From positions 1 through 5,457 of the forward strand of contig CASBRC010000154.1 in NCBI GenBank assembly GCA_949128015.1: DNA of 5,457 bases. Direction: 5' to 3'. Within the stretch, counting starts at the first letter, position 1. Each line of letters starts with the position of its first letter. This DNA is from Synechococcales cyanobacterium PMM_0003. GTDB lineage: Bacteria > Cyanobacteriota > Cyanobacteriia > Pseudanabaenales > Pseudanabaenaceae. The notes under the pieces are model-generated. The model saw nothing but the letters and a program-made list of their open reading frames with translations. It was not told the DNA's origin and did no database searches. A program made the position numbers and the translations under genes. Shown piece after piece: positions 1-5,457 of the stretch.

Positions 1-7
1 CATAAAT

Positions 8-134
8 GCCCTGCAATAAATTGCGGGCTAAAAGCTAAAACCCGTTTAAACGGGTTAAGAACATATCAAAAACAATATTTTATTCAGTCAGTTTTAACTG
101 ACTTTAGCTTTGAGCCAAGAACTTAAGTTCTTGG
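8..134. repeat. Array of four hairpins with mirrored linkers
   Basis: Four inverted repeats lie within 127 bases. Hairpin A is 8-28 (GCCC, unpaired T, GCAAT, then ATTGC GGGC). Hairpin B is 39-56, a perfect palindrome AACCCGTTTAAACGGGTT. Hairpin C is 86-103 (AGTCAGTT, TT, AACTGACT). Hairpin D is 115-134, a perfect palindrome of CCAAGAACTT and its complement. The linker between A and B (28-39, CTAAAAGCTAAA) is the reverse complement of the linker between C and D (103-114, TTTAGCTTTGAG) at 11 of 12 positions, so the array has an overall A-link-B / C-link-D mirror layout around an AT-rich spacer (57-85). No open frame is visible. This looks like an intergenic palindromic repeat of the REP/BIME or non-autonomous mobile kind. 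That identity is inference; the hairpins themselves are read directly. Confidence 0.8.
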
Positions 135-204
135 TTTGCGGGGCTTTGAGGGAAAAAGCTTAACCCAAACTCATGTTAAATAGCAATCCTAGCCTTAAAT
201 ATGG

Positions 205-260
205 AAGGCTTCGACTTCGCTCAGCCAGCAATATTGCTGGCTGAGCGAAGTCGAAGCCTT
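205..260. repeat. Perfect 56-base palindrome after ilvA
   Basis: The 28 bases 205-232 (starting AAGGCTTCGACTTCGC) are exactly the reverse complement of 233-260, with no loop. The palindrome begins 6 bases past the ilvA stop codon. As RNA it would form a very strong hairpin at the ilvA 3' end and could end transcription or protect the message, but no run of T follows it on the ilvA strand, so a classical intrinsic terminator is not supported. The CTTCGACTTCGCTCAG core resembles the CTTCGAC..GCTCAG repeats found in many bacterial genomes (from memory). A repeat unit present as an inverted pair is the likeliest reading. Confidence 0.9.
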
Positions 261-266
261 ATTCAA

Positions 267-1778
267 TCAACCCAAAAATAGTTTATAGACAGGATTTTGG
301 CTTTCATCCCAATAACGATAACCGAGCGTATCGAGAAACGCTTGCCAATCTTGCATTTCTGCGATCGGCACTTGGATACCAACGACAATTCGTCCATAGT
401 CTGAACCATTATTGCGATAATGGAACAAGCTAATATTCCAATTAGGACTCATCGAACCAACAAATTTCATCAATGCGCCTGGACGCTCAGGAAACTCAAA
501 ACGATAGAGAAGCTCATTATGGGCAAGTGGCGATCGTCCACCGACCATATGCCGCAAATGTAGTTTGGTAAGTTCATCATCAGTAATCTCGATCGCCGTG
601 AATCCATTCTCCGCAAAAGTCTTGGCAAGATTCGCGGCATCCGCCCGATTGACAATCTGCACACCGATAAAAATATGGGCGATCGCAGAGTCAGCAATCC
701 GATAACTAAATTCGGTGAGATTGCGATCGCGCATATGTTCGCAAAACTTGCGTAAACTGCCCGACTGTTCAGGAATCGTCACCGCAAAAATAGCCTCGCG
801 ATGTTCGCCCAGTTCCGCACGTTCAGCCACAAACCGAAGGCGATCAAAGTTCATATTCGCGCCACAGGCGATCGCAACTAGGGTCTGTCCTGTAATACCC
901 TCTCGTGCAACATAGGCTTTTGCCCCTGCGATCGCTAAAGCTCCAGCAGGTTCTAAAATCGAGCGCGTATCCTCAAAAACATCCTTAATCGCTGCACAAG
1001 TATTATCCGTATCGACCAACAAAATCTCATCAACATATTGCTGACAAAGGCGAAACGTCTCTTGTCCAACTTCTCGCACCGCCACACCGTCGGCAAATAA
1101 ACCGACTTGATCGAGGCGCACGCGATGTCCTGCTTTTAGCGATCGCGACATTGCATCAGAATCCACTGGTTCCACACCAATAATCTTGATCTCAGGACGC
1201 AACCGCTTCACATAGGCAGCCACACCCGAAATCAAACCACCACCACCGATCGCCACAAAAATCGCATGGATCGGCTTCTGACATTGCCGCAAAATCTCCA
1301 TCCCAATCGTTCCTTGTCCCGCAATCACATCAGGATCGTCAAAAGGATGAATAAAAGTTAAATTTTTCTCCTTCTCCAGTTGCCGCGCATGGGCATAGGC
1401 ATCGTCATAGGTGTCGCCATGCAAAACCACTTCACCACCACGCATTCTCACAGCGTTCACTTTCATCAGTGGTGTAGTTACAGGCATGACGATAATTGCT
1501 GTTGTGCCTAGTTCGCGAGCGCTGAGGGCAACTCCCTGAGCATGATTTCCTGCGGAAGCGGCGATGACACCCTGCTTGAGGAGATCATGCGGCAGTTGTG
1601 CCATTTTGTTATAAGCACCACGCAATTTAAAAGAGAAGACCGATTGCATGTCTTCTCTTTTGAGCAATAATCGATTATTCAATCGCGCCGAGAGATTGGG
1701 AGCAAATTCTAATGGTGTTTCTTGCGCGACATCATACACGCGAGCTTTGAGGATTCTTTCTAAATAGTCAGATTGCAT
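267..1778 (-). CDS. ilvA: Threonine ammonia-lyase, biosynthetic (IlvA)
   Basis: This 503-residue cytosolic PLP enzyme deaminates threonine to 2-oxobutanoate, the committed step of isoleucine synthesis. The N-terminal catalytic part (about 1-320) has the PLP-lysine motif SFKLRGAYN (K51), the substrate loop SAGNHAQG (75-82), the glycine-rich phosphate cup GGGGL (178-182) and, near its end, ACGAN (304-308). The C-terminal third holds two ACT-like regulatory regions, about 327-400 (start AIFAVTIPEQSGSL) and 423-499 (YRFEFPERPGALMKF), as in the E. coli IlvA type that is inhibited by isoleucine. The length is close to the roughly 510 residues usual for this form, whereas the catabolic form (TdcB) has no such C-terminal tail. 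The ATG at 1778 gives a normal N terminus (YLERILKARVYDVAQETPLE). No clear Shine-Dalgarno sequence is seen, which is not rare in cyanobacteria. The gene stands alone: a strong palindrome follows it and a hairpin element lies 40 bases upstream. No leader peptide or T-box is visible. Confidence 0.97.
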   Translation of the reverse strand: MQSDYLERILKARVYDVAQETPLEFAPNLSARLNNRLLLKREDMQSVFSFKLRGAYNKMAQLPHDLLKQGVIAASAGNHAQGVALSARELGTTAIIVMPVTTPLMKVNAVRMRGGEVVLHGDTYDDAYAHARQLEKEKNLTFIHPFDDPDVIAGQGTIGMEILRQCQKPIHAIFVAIGGGGLISGVAAYVKRLRPEIKIIGVEPVDSDAMSRSLKAGHRVRLDQVGLFADGVAVREVGQETFRLCQQYVDEILLVDTDNTCAAIKDVFEDTRSILEPAGALAIAGAKAYVAREGITGQTLVAIACGANMNFDRLRFVAERAELGEHREAIFAVTIPEQSGSLRKFCEHMRDRNLTEFSYRIADSAIAHIFIGVQIVNRADAANLAKTFAENGFTAIEITDDELTKLHLRHMVGGRSPLAHNELLYRFEFPERPGALMKFVGSMSPNWNISLFHYRNNGSDYGRIVVGIQVPIAEMQDWQAFLDTLGYRYWDESQNPVYKLFLG

Positions 1779-1817
1779 AAATCAGATCGCGCAGTGTCGT
1801 CAACTTAGTCATCAATG

Positions 1818-1916
1818 TAAGTAGCTAAGCAAAAAAACAAAATCCAAAAATCTGTGGCGCACGCGCAGCGTGCGCCACAGCTTTTTGGGATTTAAGTTTT
1901 TTTGCTTAGCTACTTA
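1818..1916. repeat. 99-base near-perfect inverted repeat (MITE-like) upstream of ilvA
   Basis: The left arm 1818-1864 and right arm 1868-1916 pair around a GCA loop (1865-1867). The outer 21 pairs (TAAGTAGCTAAGC, then A7 and C) and the inner 13 pairs (CTGTGGCGCACGC) are perfect. The middle has two mismatches and two single-base bulges, so about 45 of 49 positions match. A possible 7-base direct repeat ACTTAGT occurs at 1803-1809 and 1912-1918, but the right copy overlaps the arm, so it is weak evidence for a target duplication. There is no coding capacity, so this is either a non-autonomous insertion (MITE-like) or an intergenic hairpin repeat. It lies between the TerC remnant and ilvA, so it may sit in the ilvA leader or end read-through from upstream. 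The rest of the gap, 1779-1817 and 1917-2038, shows no gene and no promoter I would defend. Confidence 0.85.
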
Positions 1917-2038
1917 GTAATCTATAAGTTTACTCTCTTTTTAGTGTTTTAAACTAAAATTTGATACATGTTCATTGACCTGATGCACGAATTGATTAAC
2001 TACTGCACAAAACTTATCTATTTTTTAATTGCCTTTGA

Positions 2039-2365
2039 TTATTTTTGTGATGCTTTCTGAATGCGTTGTGAGAATCCCCATGCAAATAAAGCCGCAATCA
2101 TGCTGACCATCATCCATTCAGGAGGAACTAAGTTGGGACTAACAACCCGCAGCAGTAGACGTAGCCCAACCAGAGCCATCGCAAGATAACCAGCATCTTC
2201 TAAATGGGTGAATTCTTGCAGCCATTGAATGAACAGCCCCGCAAGAAAGCGCAAGGCGATTAAGCTAATCGTTACTCCCAGAATAATCAACCAGAGTTCT
2301 TGAGAAATGGCGATCGCAGTGGTCACACTGTCCAAGGAAAAAGCCAGATCCGTCAAGGCAATCAT
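2039..2365 (-). pseudogene. C-terminal half of a TerC-family membrane protein, N-terminal half lost
   Basis: The 108 residues from the ATG at 2365 match the second half of TerC/YkoY-type integral membrane proteins. DLAFSLDSV (6-14) is the conserved acidic membrane motif of the second half, then come hydrophobic stretches at about 23-45, 60-75 and 84-97, with FTHLEDAGYLAMALVGLRLLL and VPPEW between or within them. Family members usually have 220 residues or more, and a first half with a related acidic motif (a DN-containing segment). That half is absent here. The similarity seems to run three codons upstream of the ATG (VKL) to 2374, right up to the TAA at 2375-2377. TerC proteins are linked to manganese export and metal loading of secreted enzymes. 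A half copy is unlikely to work alone, so I call it a remnant, although the frame is open and expression of a short protein cannot be excluded. The stop is TAA at 2039-2041. Confidence 0.82.
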
Positions 2366-2374
2366 TAGCTTTAC

Positions 2375-2702
2375 TTATCCCCACAAACTCAGAGGAGCCT
2401 TAATTTCAATCAAAATATTCTTAGATGTATCTTGATTAAAAGACAAATTATCCCAAGCTCTTAAAGGTATAGCTTTGTCAAACTCTGGTGATTCGCGCCG
2501 ATGTGACTTAAGCGAAATAATTGTTTCTGGTCTTGGTGTATTAGCTAGAAGTAAAGCTTCTAAAAGTGCGGTTTTTCCTGCATTGTTTTTACCTGTGATC
2601 AGATTTATTGTTTTAAAACCAGAGATTGAGGTGTTTTCAAAGCATCTAAAATTTTCAATTGAGATATCTCTGATTATAGTTTTTGCCGATTTGACCGAAC
2701 AT
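2375..2702 (-). pseudogene. N-terminal remnant of an AAA/ABC-like (SMC/OLD-type) ATPase
   Basis: Reading the minus strand from 2701 down to the TAA at 2375-2377 gives about 108 codons with no start codon. The text is typical of the first residues of a DNA-repair or OLD-like ATPase: ISIENFRCFENTSI, then the Walker A motif GKNNAGKT (codons at 2570-2593), then ALLEALLLA. After about 60 more residues it ends at ...LWG and stop, before any signature motif, Walker B or D-loop. An ATG at 2700-2702 starts in another frame and reaches a stop after 15 codons. Removing one A from the AAAAA run just downstream would join it to the ATPase frame (MFGQIGKTIIRDISIENF). So the gene looks both frameshifted and cut off at its 3' side. 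The exact family (AAA_15, AAA_21 or similar) cannot be named from this piece. The open frame on the opposite strand here is a shadow. Confidence 0.8.
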
Positions 2703-2728
2703 TACAAAATATTTTAAGCTGAAAACCC

Positions 2729-2757
2729 GAAAGGGTGGCGCAAAGCACCACCCTTTC
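2729..2757. repeat. 10-bp hairpin repeat past the DUF212 gene
   Basis: GAAAGGGTGG (2729-2738) pairs perfectly with CCACCCTTTC (2748-2757). Within the 9-base loop, GC/GC can also pair around AAA. It lies about 37 bases after the DUF212 stop and just before the ATPase remnant. On the minus strand it is followed by GGGTTTTC, a short T run only, so it could act as a weak terminator for the DUF212 transcript. The GTGGCGCA stretch in it (2735-2742) also occurs in the inner stem of the 1818-1916 element (1854-1861), which suggests a common repeat style in this genome. Confidence 0.7.
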
Positions 2758-2774
2758 TAATGCTGAAAATTGCG

Positions 2775-2796
2775 ATCGCAATCTAATCGCAATCTA
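2775..2796. repeat. 11-base perfect tandem duplication at the DUF212 stop
   Basis: ATCGCAATCTA occurs twice back to back, at 2775-2785 and 2786-2796. The second copy includes the CTA at 2794-2796 that is the TAG stop of the DUF212 gene on the minus strand. The first copy overlaps the HIP1-centred palindrome ATTGCGATCGCAAT (2769-2782). This looks like a small local duplication, probably a replication slip, and has no effect on the protein. Confidence 0.8.
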
Positions 2797-3234
2797 TAAA
2801 AACCACCACATCAGGAATATCCCTAAAATCGAACCAGCAACTACTTGCGCGGGAGTATGACCTAATAATTCTTTAAGAGGATCTTGTTCTTCTTCAAACA
2901 CTTCCACCATGATTTGATTGAGAACCTTAGCTTGCTTACCTGCGGCGCGGCGGATACCTGCGGCATCGTACATTACGATAAACGCGAAAACTGTTGCGAT
3001 CGCAAATTGTGGAGTGTCCCATCCTTGAGTGCGCCCAATCCCTGTCGCCAATGCTGAAACTAACGCCGAATGAGAGCTAGGCATACCACCTGTTTCAAAT
3101 ATCACCTTGAATCTAATTTTTCCGAATTGGGCTAGTTCAATGAATAGTTTTAGTAGTTGAGCCGTCAAACTAGAACATAGAGCAATTAGCAAAACTTGGT
3201 TATCGAGAATTTCGCCAACAGGATGGATGTTCAT
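2794..3234 (-). CDS. Divergent PAP2 family membrane protein (DUF212)
   Basis: This is a 146-residue integral membrane protein of the DUF212 / 'acid phosphatase, vanadium haloperoxidase-related' family, at the usual family length. Conserved blocks are GGMPSSHSA (49-57), MYDAAGIRRAAGKQA (88-102) and LLGHTPAQVVAG (123-134). The first and last resemble the PSGH and GH....D..G motifs of PAP2 phosphatases, which suggests a phosphatase-like membrane active site, but activity has not been shown for this family as far as I know. Hydrophobic stretches lie at about 12-31, 76-89 and 130-146. The gene starts 60 bases after the crtE stop on the same strand, and I recall the crtE-DUF212 order from other cyanobacteria, so co-transcription and a link to prenyl phosphates are reasonable guesses. 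The ATG at 3234 gives the standard short N terminus. No clear ribosome binding site is seen. The stop is TAG. Confidence 0.93.
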   Translation of the reverse strand: MNIHPVGEILDNQVLLIALCSSLTAQLLKLFIELAQFGKIRFKVIFETGGMPSSHSALVSALATGIGRTQGWDTPQFAIATVFAFIVMYDAAGIRRAAGKQAKVLNQIMVEVFEEEQDPLKELLGHTPAQVVAGSILGIFLMWWFL

Positions 3235-3294
3235 ATCAATTGCAATGATTTTGGATCAAAAAAAATGGTCGAGAAAATTTGAGAGCGTAGCAGT

Positions 3295-4197
3295 TTAGTT
3301 TTTGCGAGCAGTGATGTAATCAGCAAGCGCCATTAGAGGTAGAGCCGCATCCCCATAACTAACAAGTTGAGCTTTGGCTTGTTCCACTAGCTCCTGAGCC
3401 TTTTGCTGAGAGGCTTCAATACCCCATAGGCTAGGATAAGTGACCTTTTGGGCAGCAATATCTTTGCCAGCCGTTTTACCAAGTTGCTCAGAAGTGGATG
3501 TGATATCGAGTATGTCATCAATGATTTGAAAAGCTAAACCAATGTTATTAGCATAGGTGGATAAGCGTGTGATGTCAGTATCATTTGCACCTGCTAGTAA
3601 TGCACCGCAGATGACACAAGACTCTAGCAAAGCAGCAGTTTTGTGGATATGAATGAACGTGAGGGTTTCAGCAGTCACATCTAGCTTACCTTCACATTCT
3701 AGGTCAACGACCTGACCACCGACCAAACCTGTTGCTGCCACAGCATGACCAAGGTGCGCGATCGCCTTCAAGATCCGCTCCGCAGGTACACCCTTAGTTT
3801 GCTCTGCAATATATTCAAAAGCGTAAGCCAGTAAAGCATCCCCAGCCAAAATTGCAATATCGTCGCCATAAACCTTGTGATTAGTTGGTTTACCGCGCCG
3901 AAAATCGTCGTTGTCCATGGCAGGCAAATCATCATGGATCAATGACATTGTATGCACCATTTCCATCGCGCAGGCGGTGGGCATTGCGGAGGCGCGATCG
4001 CCTCCGAGCAATTCACTCGCCGCCAGACAAAGAATCGGACGTAAGCGCTTGCCGCCAGCCATCAGCGAGTAGCGCATGGATTCGTAAATTTTTTCGGGAT
4101 AGGTAACTGTGATCGAAGCATCAAGGGCTGTTTCAACCTCTTGTTTGAGATCACGTAAATATTTATCTAAATTAAATGCAACTGTTGGTGATGGCAT
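3295..4197 (-). CDS. crtE: Geranylgeranyl diphosphate synthase (CrtE)
   Basis: This is a 300-residue trans-prenyl diphosphate synthase. It adds isopentenyl diphosphate units to allylic diphosphates to give the C20 product used for carotenoids, the phytyl tail of chlorophyll, tocopherol and quinones. Visible motifs are GGKRLRP (48-54, IPP binding), the first aspartate-rich motif [11 protein letters not shown] (88-98, D89, D90, D95 in the DDxxxxD form), [12 protein letters not shown] (100-111), GGQVVDL (160-166), HKTA (185-188) and the second aspartate-rich motif FQIIDDILD (223-231, D227, D228, D231). The six-residue-spaced first motif marks the bacterial/plant type. [20 protein letters not shown] closely matches cyanobacterial CrtE from memory. 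Related FPP synthases (IspA) share these motifs, so the product length is inferred from that resemblance. It is the second gene of the folD-crtE-DUF212 run, with a 150-base gap from folD that holds a strong hairpin and an AT-rich stretch, so it may have its own promoter. Confidence 0.95.
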   Translation of the reverse strand: MPSPTVAFNLDKYLRDLKQEVETALDASITVTYPEKIYESMRYSLMAGGKRLRPILCLAASELLGGDRASAMPTACAMEMVHTMSLIHDDLPAMDNDDFRRGKPTNHKVYGDDIAILAGDALLAYAFEYIAEQTKGVPAERILKAIAHLGHAVAATGLVGGQVVDLECEGKLDVTAETLTFIHIHKTAALLESCVICGALLAGANDTDITRLSTYANNIGLAFQIIDDILDITSTSEQLGKTAGKDIAAQKVTYPSLWGIEASQQKAQELVEQAKAQLVSYGDAALPLMALADYITARKN

Positions 4198-4296
4198 GGC
4201 TTAGCAATGATTTCGACAATAATGTAGTGTCAGAAATTGGGGCAGAATCTCCGACTGTATCCAGAATGTATATTATGCAACGACTTGCGATCTCTA

Positions 4297-4353
4297 CCAT
4301 AAGATTTTATTGATTTCACTGCCATGGGCAGTGAAATCAATAAAATCTTATGG
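4297..4353. repeat. Perfect 27-bp stem-loop overlapping the folD stop
   Basis: The arm 4297-4323 (CCATAAGATTTTATTG to TTTCACTGCC) is the exact reverse complement of 4327-4353, leaving only ATG as the loop. The right arm contains the last sense codon (proline) and the TAA of folD at 4348-4350, so the 3' end of the gene is itself one half of the palindrome. In the folD message it would form a long stem at the stop codon and could end transcription or guard the 3' end. No T tract follows on the minus strand, so classical termination is uncertain. The unmatched base in the centre and otherwise perfect arms suggest recent origin or active maintenance. Confidence 0.88.
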
Positions 4354-5217
4354 CTTGGAAAACTTTTGCTTGTAGCTCCAAACTGTATTGTGCAGAAGCA
4401 TGGTCACGGTCATTGGGCCAACGCCACCAGGAACGGGCGTAATATGCGAAGCAACTTCGCTGACGCTAGCAAAGTCCACATCGCCGACTAAGCGCGATTT
4501 GCCTTCATAGTCGGTGATACGGTTGATTCCCACATCGATCACCACCGCATCAGGCTTAACCATATCTGCGGTCACAAATTCAGGTCTACCGATCGCTGCA
4601 ATTAAAATGTCAGCTTGGCGGGTAACTTCGGCAAGGTTTTTAGTGCGCGAATGGGCGATCGTCACTGTTGCATTTTCTTCTAGTAGCATTAACGCAACTG
4701 GTTTACCAACAAGAATACTGCGACCGATCACTACCGCATTTTTACCAGCAATATCAATTTTGGCTTCGGCTAATAACTCCATCACTCCCGCAGGAGTACA
4801 ACTCCTCAAGCCAACTTCACCCCTAGCTAATTTCCCTAAATTATAAGGATGCAAGCCATCAGCGTCTTTGTCAGGATCGAGGCGATTTAAGAGGGATATC
4901 GAGTCAAGATGGTTGGGCAGAGGTAACTGAATCAAAATACCATCCACGCAGTCATGGGCATTTAATTCATCAATAATTTGTTCTAGTTCGGTCTGAGTAG
5001 CACTAACTGGCAAATGTTTGCCAAAGGAGACGATCCCCGCTTTATGACAAGCGGTTTCTTTATTTCTTACATAGGCGGCACTGGCTGGATTGTCCCCCAC
5101 CATCAGCACAGCTAGCCCCGGAGGACGACCATATTTTGGTTGTAGTTGCGCGACCTCTTCTGCGATCGCATTTTGCATTTTTTTGGCAAGCGCTTTGCCA
5201 TCAATAATTGTTGCCAT
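4348..5217 (-). CDS. folD: Bifunctional methylene-tetrahydrofolate dehydrogenase / cyclohydrolase (FolD)
   Basis: This 289-residue cytosolic enzyme interconverts 5,10-methylene-, methenyl- and 10-formyl-tetrahydrofolate with NADP, which supplies one-carbon units for purines, formyl-methionine tRNA and thymidylate. The folate site residues are visible: Y49 and K53 in [17 protein letters not shown]97 in GILIQLPLP, and D120 in [13 protein letters not shown]. The NADP-binding part has GRSILVGKP (165-173), and the family signature [15 protein letters not shown] lies at 261-275. The length is normal and no key residue is missing. The start ATG at 5217 gives the usual [11 protein letters not shown] opening. 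There is no clear Shine-Dalgarno sequence. It is the first gene of the minus-strand run, and a TACAAT at 5265-5270 (minus strand) could be a -10 box but has no good -35 partner. The last codons lie inside a long palindrome. Confidence 0.98.
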   Translation of the reverse strand: MATIIDGKALAKKMQNAIAEEVAQLQPKYGRPPGLAVLMVGDNPASAAYVRNKETACHKAGIVSFGKHLPVSATQTELEQIIDELNAHDCVDGILIQLPLPNHLDSISLLNRLDPDKDADGLHPYNLGKLARGEVGLRSCTPAGVMELLAEAKIDIAGKNAVVIGRSILVGKPVALMLLEENATVTIAHSRTKNLAEVTRQADILIAAIGRPEFVTADMVKPDAVVIDVGINRITDYEGKSRLVGDVDFASVSEVASHITPVPGGVGPMTVTMLLHNTVWSYKQKFSKP

Positions 5218-5457
5218 AAACTGCTATTACTTCTATTTTGCGATCGTTACCCACTATTTAAACGATTGTATCGCTTGATGTGAAATCTCAGGGACTTAAG
5301 TAAGATGGACGTAATACCCAAAAAGCTGTGTTTTGAATTTTGACAAAATATTGCTGCAAGATCAAAGTTGCATTCTTGCCCCATTATCGGTAGCATAGGG
5401 CATAATAAAAAATGTAATAAAACGCAACATTAAAATATATTCTTCTAATATATTTGA
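5218..5457. other. Upstream region of folD, no gene seen
   Basis: This 240-base AT-rich stretch runs to the window edge and should carry the folD promoter. I see a CGATCG HIP1-like core (5241-5246), a minus-strand TACAAT (5265-5270), and TAATACCCAAAAAGCTGTG (5312-5330), which matches the complement of the right arm of the 1818-1916 element at 17 of 19 positions. No open frame with a recognisable protein and no RNA gene is visible. A neighbour may begin beyond the right edge. Confidence 0.6.
5433..5455. repeat. Small AT-only hairpin at the right edge
   Basis: AAATATATT (5433-5441) and AATATATTT (5447-5455) are exact reverse complements with a CTTCT loop. The stem is nine A/T pairs, so it is weak as RNA and may be chance in AT-rich DNA. 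It could also be part of a promoter or regulator site of a gene outside the window. Confidence 0.4.

Noticed and set aside
8..134. CRISPR array
   Set aside because: The four stems differ from one another and spacings are irregular. There are no identical direct repeats with unique spacers.
205..260. Intrinsic terminator of ilvA
   Set aside because: The stem is strong but no T run follows on the ilvA strand, so I list it as a palindromic repeat. The same reasoning applies to 4297-4353.
1779..2038. Riboswitch, T-box or leader-peptide attenuator for ilvA
   Set aside because: No T-box sequence, no short frame rich in Ile/Thr/Val/Leu codons and no terminator/antiterminator pair were found. The only structure is the repeat-like hairpin.
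2475..2717. Plus-strand open frame of 80 codons starting MSNSGDSRR
   Set aside because: It lies exactly opposite the ATPase remnant, whose minus-strand reading holds a clear Walker A motif. The plus-strand peptide matches nothing I know.
4514..4846. Plus-strand open frame of 110 codons within folD
   Set aside because: It is antisense to well conserved folD motifs and has no ribosome binding site or familiar domain. The same holds for the frames at 715-915, 3885-4106 and 5090-5278 and the minus-strand frame 470-697 inside ilvA.
5340..5345. Plus-strand TTGACA as a -35 box
   Set aside because: The position 17-18 bases downstream (CAAAGT) is not a -10 box, and no plus-strand gene follows within the window.

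Overview
The window looks like the chromosome of a cyanobacterium. It holds 11 copies of the cyanobacterial octamer GCGATCGC (HIP1), a cyanobacterial-type CrtE, and the order folD - crtE - DUF212, which I recall as a common cyanobacterial neighbourhood. The repeat style (GTGGCGCACGC and GGGTGGCGCAAAGC hairpins) hints at a Pseudanabaena-like filament, but that is only an inference. All coding sequence lies on the minus strand, so genes are read from right to left.

In transcription order: folD (5217-4348, methylene-tetrahydrofolate dehydrogenase/cyclohydrolase), crtE (4197-3295, geranylgeranyl diphosphate synthase), a DUF212 'divergent PAP2' membrane protein (3234-2794), the N-terminal remnant of an AAA/ABC-like ATPase (about 2702-2375), the C-terminal half of a TerC-family membrane protein (2374-2039), and ilvA (1778-267, biosynthetic threonine ammonia-lyase). 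The four full-length genes are housekeeping. folD serves one-carbon metabolism, crtE makes the C20 prenyl precursor of carotenoids and the chlorophyll side chain, and ilvA starts isoleucine synthesis. The DUF212 gene follows crtE by about 60 bases and may act on a prenyl or other phosphate, which is unproven.

The unusual content is between the genes. Nearly every longer gap carries an inverted repeat: a mirrored array of four hairpins (8-134), a perfect 56-base palindrome just past ilvA (205-260), a 99-base hairpin element upstream of ilvA (1818-1916), a 10-bp hairpin (2729-2757) and an 11-base tandem duplication at the DUF212 stop (2775-2796), a perfect 27-bp stem that covers the folD stop codon (4297-4353), and a small AT-rich hairpin at the right edge (5433-5455). 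The region between DUF212 and ilvA is a small gene graveyard: two unrelated gene fragments abut, in the same frame, separated by one TAA codon.

I see no tRNA, rRNA, CRISPR array, intact transposase or defence system, and no convincing new multi-gene system. The points most worth checking are the composite hairpin repeats and the ATPase/TerC junction.
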